A stretch of 64,000 nucleotides of DNA from RPQJ01 sp963732415. GTDB taxonomy: Bacteria > Pseudomonadota > Gammaproteobacteria > Steroidobacterales > Steroidobacteraceae. Position numbers and translations under genes: made by a program. Under the pieces are notes generated by a model. The model had not been told where the DNA came from, ran no database searches, and saw only the letters and a program-made list of their open reading frames with translations. The stretch's first letter is position 1. Each line of letters begins with the position of its first letter. Location of the stretch: NCBI GenBank assembly GCA_963732415.1, contig CAVSZK010000015.1, forward strand, positions 1 through 64,000. Direction: 5' to 3'. Positions 63,301-64,000 of the stretch are shown piece after piece.

Positions 63301-64000
63301 GACCTGGGCACGTCGGTAAGCACGTCGCCCGACGAACGCATCGTGGGCGCAGAGGCGGCCGAAGCACCTTCGGTAATGAGCAGGGTCCGTGCGCAGGTGA
63401 CGATGACGCTGGGCGACGACGTTCGGGTCGAGACCTATGGGCTCAAGGCTCACCTCGGCGGCGAGGTCGCCGTGACCATGGCCCCGGGCGAGGAAGCCCG
63501 CGGAACCGGTTCGATCCGCGTTCTCGATGGTGAATACAAGACATTCGGCGTCTACGTGAAGATCATCAAGGGAGAGCTGACCTACGCCGACGCGCCGCTC
63601 AATCTACCGATGCTGGAACTGGTTGCAAAGCGGGAGATCAAGGACGCGGACGTGGTCGTCACCGTTAACGTGCGCGGCCGCATCGACAATCCGTACGTGA
63701 CGATCACGTCCGAACCGGCCATGACGAGCACCGAGGCGCTGTCCTACCTGCTGACCGGGCGCTCACTGAACACGCTGCAGTCGGGAGAGGCTACCTCGGT
63801 GAACCAGGCGGCAGAGAGCCTGGCCGTGAGCGGCGGCGGGCTGCTGCTCGGCAACGTCGGCAAGCGGCTCGGGCTCGACGAGGTGTCGGTCGAGCGCACC
63901 AACGCGGACGACACCGAGGTGGTTCTCGGCAAGTTCCTGTCGCCGAAGCTGTTCGTGAGCTATGGCGTCTCGGTGGCCGAGGCGATCAACACGATCAAGC
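60325..64000 (+). CDS. tamB: Translocation and assembly module protein TamB, 3' end outside the window
   Basis: 1,225 codons from the ATG at 60325 with no stop before the window end. Signal anchor FVIAALLIVLAGVPAVLLHRL, then a very long beta-taco (repeated short beta strands), as in AsmA-like TamB proteins. The C-terminal DUF490 domain has started (YLLTGRSLNTLQSGEATS; GLLLGNVGKRLGLDEVSVE), so only about the last 50 residues are missing. It forms an envelope-spanning hydrophobic groove that moves phospholipid toward the outer membrane. Confidence 0.95.
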   Translation, partial: MKRRHFVIAALLIVLAGVPAVLLHRLLYTQQGLEYVLSKLQLIDSARIEVSGAEGTLAGPLQFGHVVIDHDAVRIEADGVRGIPRVAGLLAGRLVLDQASIDSVEVTIKERGPQPESEIHFLPARLSILANDVTVRQVGVRLKDGTRLHIASVRGDVRVTRWRIDVSPFAIEDEAGRLDGEVYLRGTSPLGLRGNVAGHWLLPDGKQYRFAAATYGKLDRMAIDAVLVAPASLSFSGTLLDVNAELHAVGTLRAIDFDGSPWLSPGQVPSVSGSIAVDASASGIGVDGTLTSPTVGAEMIRVHGSVRYAGETLDVVSMRAWMPRTGASVSASGTIEFAERAPRLAIAGEWTKLRWPLTGDPQVTSPSGSVRLEGAMPYQFELTAVAQGLALPVADFSASGQVDREQLAVDRIEGNFLRGRLIGSGRLSFGDDQAWHAIVEGRGLDLSGVREDLGGLIDVDGRIEGRGFSADGPWTARLSKLSGELRGRKLTGSGAVTYLKGTYDLKGVRIANAGSHVDIDGRYGEVMDLRWDAKLESLALLHPSLGGQLKSSGTLRGTLSQPEVKGDLDARQLTAEGIEAESIQASVDVDLSDRHESSVLVRAGGVVAGSLKLNSARLEASGLASGHRMSLVLDSPGSESGRVPGFEATLAATGSADVEQRSWSGTLEAASFDFTDGSARLASPVTLQLGPELVDATPLCLVTGDARLCVEGEWHREEDTWRVLYSAQDWPLRRLLTTLLGRREFDGMLQASGWAEQQAGHNWIGGLAVVIDKPTLEIRRNRYRSDTVEIGGGRLDVYADEDILRAQAQLDMAANTRLTGQASAERHSGVPLSQSPLTGEIRAESAALTTLPLFVPEIDRADGLMEAAVRLGGTLGDPTADGDFHIRDGRLDLYRTNLSLTDASLDGKFVGDTVTFEGRATTRTGPVSLDGRFAWPDGVMTGSMRLTGKDLLVADTPAYRVHASPDLLIRTDADGYLVTGQIVIPSARISPRDLGTSVSTSPDERIVGAEAAEAPSVMSRVRAQVTMTLGDDVRVETYGLKAHLGGEVAVTMAPGEEARGTGSIRVLDGEYKTFGVYVKIIKGELTYADAPLNLPMLELVAKREIKDADVVVTVNVRGRIDNPYVTITSEPAMTSTEALSYLLTGRSLNTLQSGEATSVNQAAESLAVSGGGLLLGNVGKRLGLDEVSVERTNADDTEVVLGKFLSPKLFVSYGVSVAEAINTIK

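Noticed and set aside
61933..63453. 506-codon antisense frame within tamB
   Set aside because: Shadow frame; the plus-strand TamB is clear.
1..64000. CRISPR arrays, insertion sequences, prophage or defence genes
   Set aside because: No regularly spaced direct repeats, transposase, integrase or recognisable defence domain was found on either strand.

Overview
The window is high-GC DNA. From about 4.0 kb to the end it reads as one gammaproteobacterial chromosome segment, probably from an uncultured lineage near the Steroidobacterales, Woeseiales or Chromatiales. The evidence is gene order (ftsY-ftsE-ftsX-rpoH; dut-coaBC-mutM-rpmG-rpmB-radC-coaD-rsmD), an FlhC-type protein, the tamA-tamB pair and an RpoH box. 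Lineage is inferred from content and order only.

Positions 1 to about 3,975 do not belong with the rest. They carry a sugar-nucleotide/O-antigen block (Gfo/Idh/MocA oxidoreductase end, hexapeptide acetyltransferase, DegT aminotransferase), a secreted beta-helix protein and the start of a nucleotide-sugar epimerase. Most of these frames are broken by single-base slips at short homopolymers. At about 3,971-3,984 the epimerase on the plus strand and a small membrane protein on the minus strand are cut at the same point, so this looks like a chimeric join.

Region by region: 4.1-10.3 kb holds a ChaA-type antiporter, an AraC regulator and a divergent glycyl radical enzyme with its activase. 10.3-14.2 kb has tRNA-Gly(CCC), an HDAC-like deacylase and a divergent ADP-forming acyl-CoA synthetase/GNAT fusion. 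14.2-27.2 kb is housekeeping and membrane genes (K+ channel, M20 peptidase, rhlE, exoD, thioesterase, DUF502, flavoprotein, hdeD, trmB, marC, Rieske, ampG-like, xthA, pyrE). 27.2-37.1 kb is the coenzyme A/ribosomal protein/DNA repair cluster followed by ftsYEX-rpoH, with a sigma-E-like promoter before rpoH. 37.1-47.1 kb has an OmpA-like lipoprotein, glutaryl-CoA dehydrogenase, a GGA-rich sRNA candidate, a GDPD/FGGY kinase pair, a YheT-like hydrolase coupled to an unusual receiver-TM fusion, and an EF-G paralogue. 47.1-50.5 kb has a glycosyltransferase and three sulfotransferases. 50.5-53.8 kb has a DUF6279 lipoprotein, an SRAP protein and an ABC exporter. 53.9-55.3 kb is a divergent pair, an unknown protein and a solitary FlhC-like regulator, with two matching palindromes 40 bp apart between them. 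55.3-64 kb has nudC, TauE/SafE, DUF4126, a TANGO2-like protein, tamA and most of tamB.

The strongest candidates for undescribed biology are the FlhC-like divergent locus with twin palindromes, the divergent acyl-CoA-synthetase-GNAT/deacetylase module, the stand-alone diol-dehydratase-like glycyl radical system, and the GGA-rich sRNA candidate.
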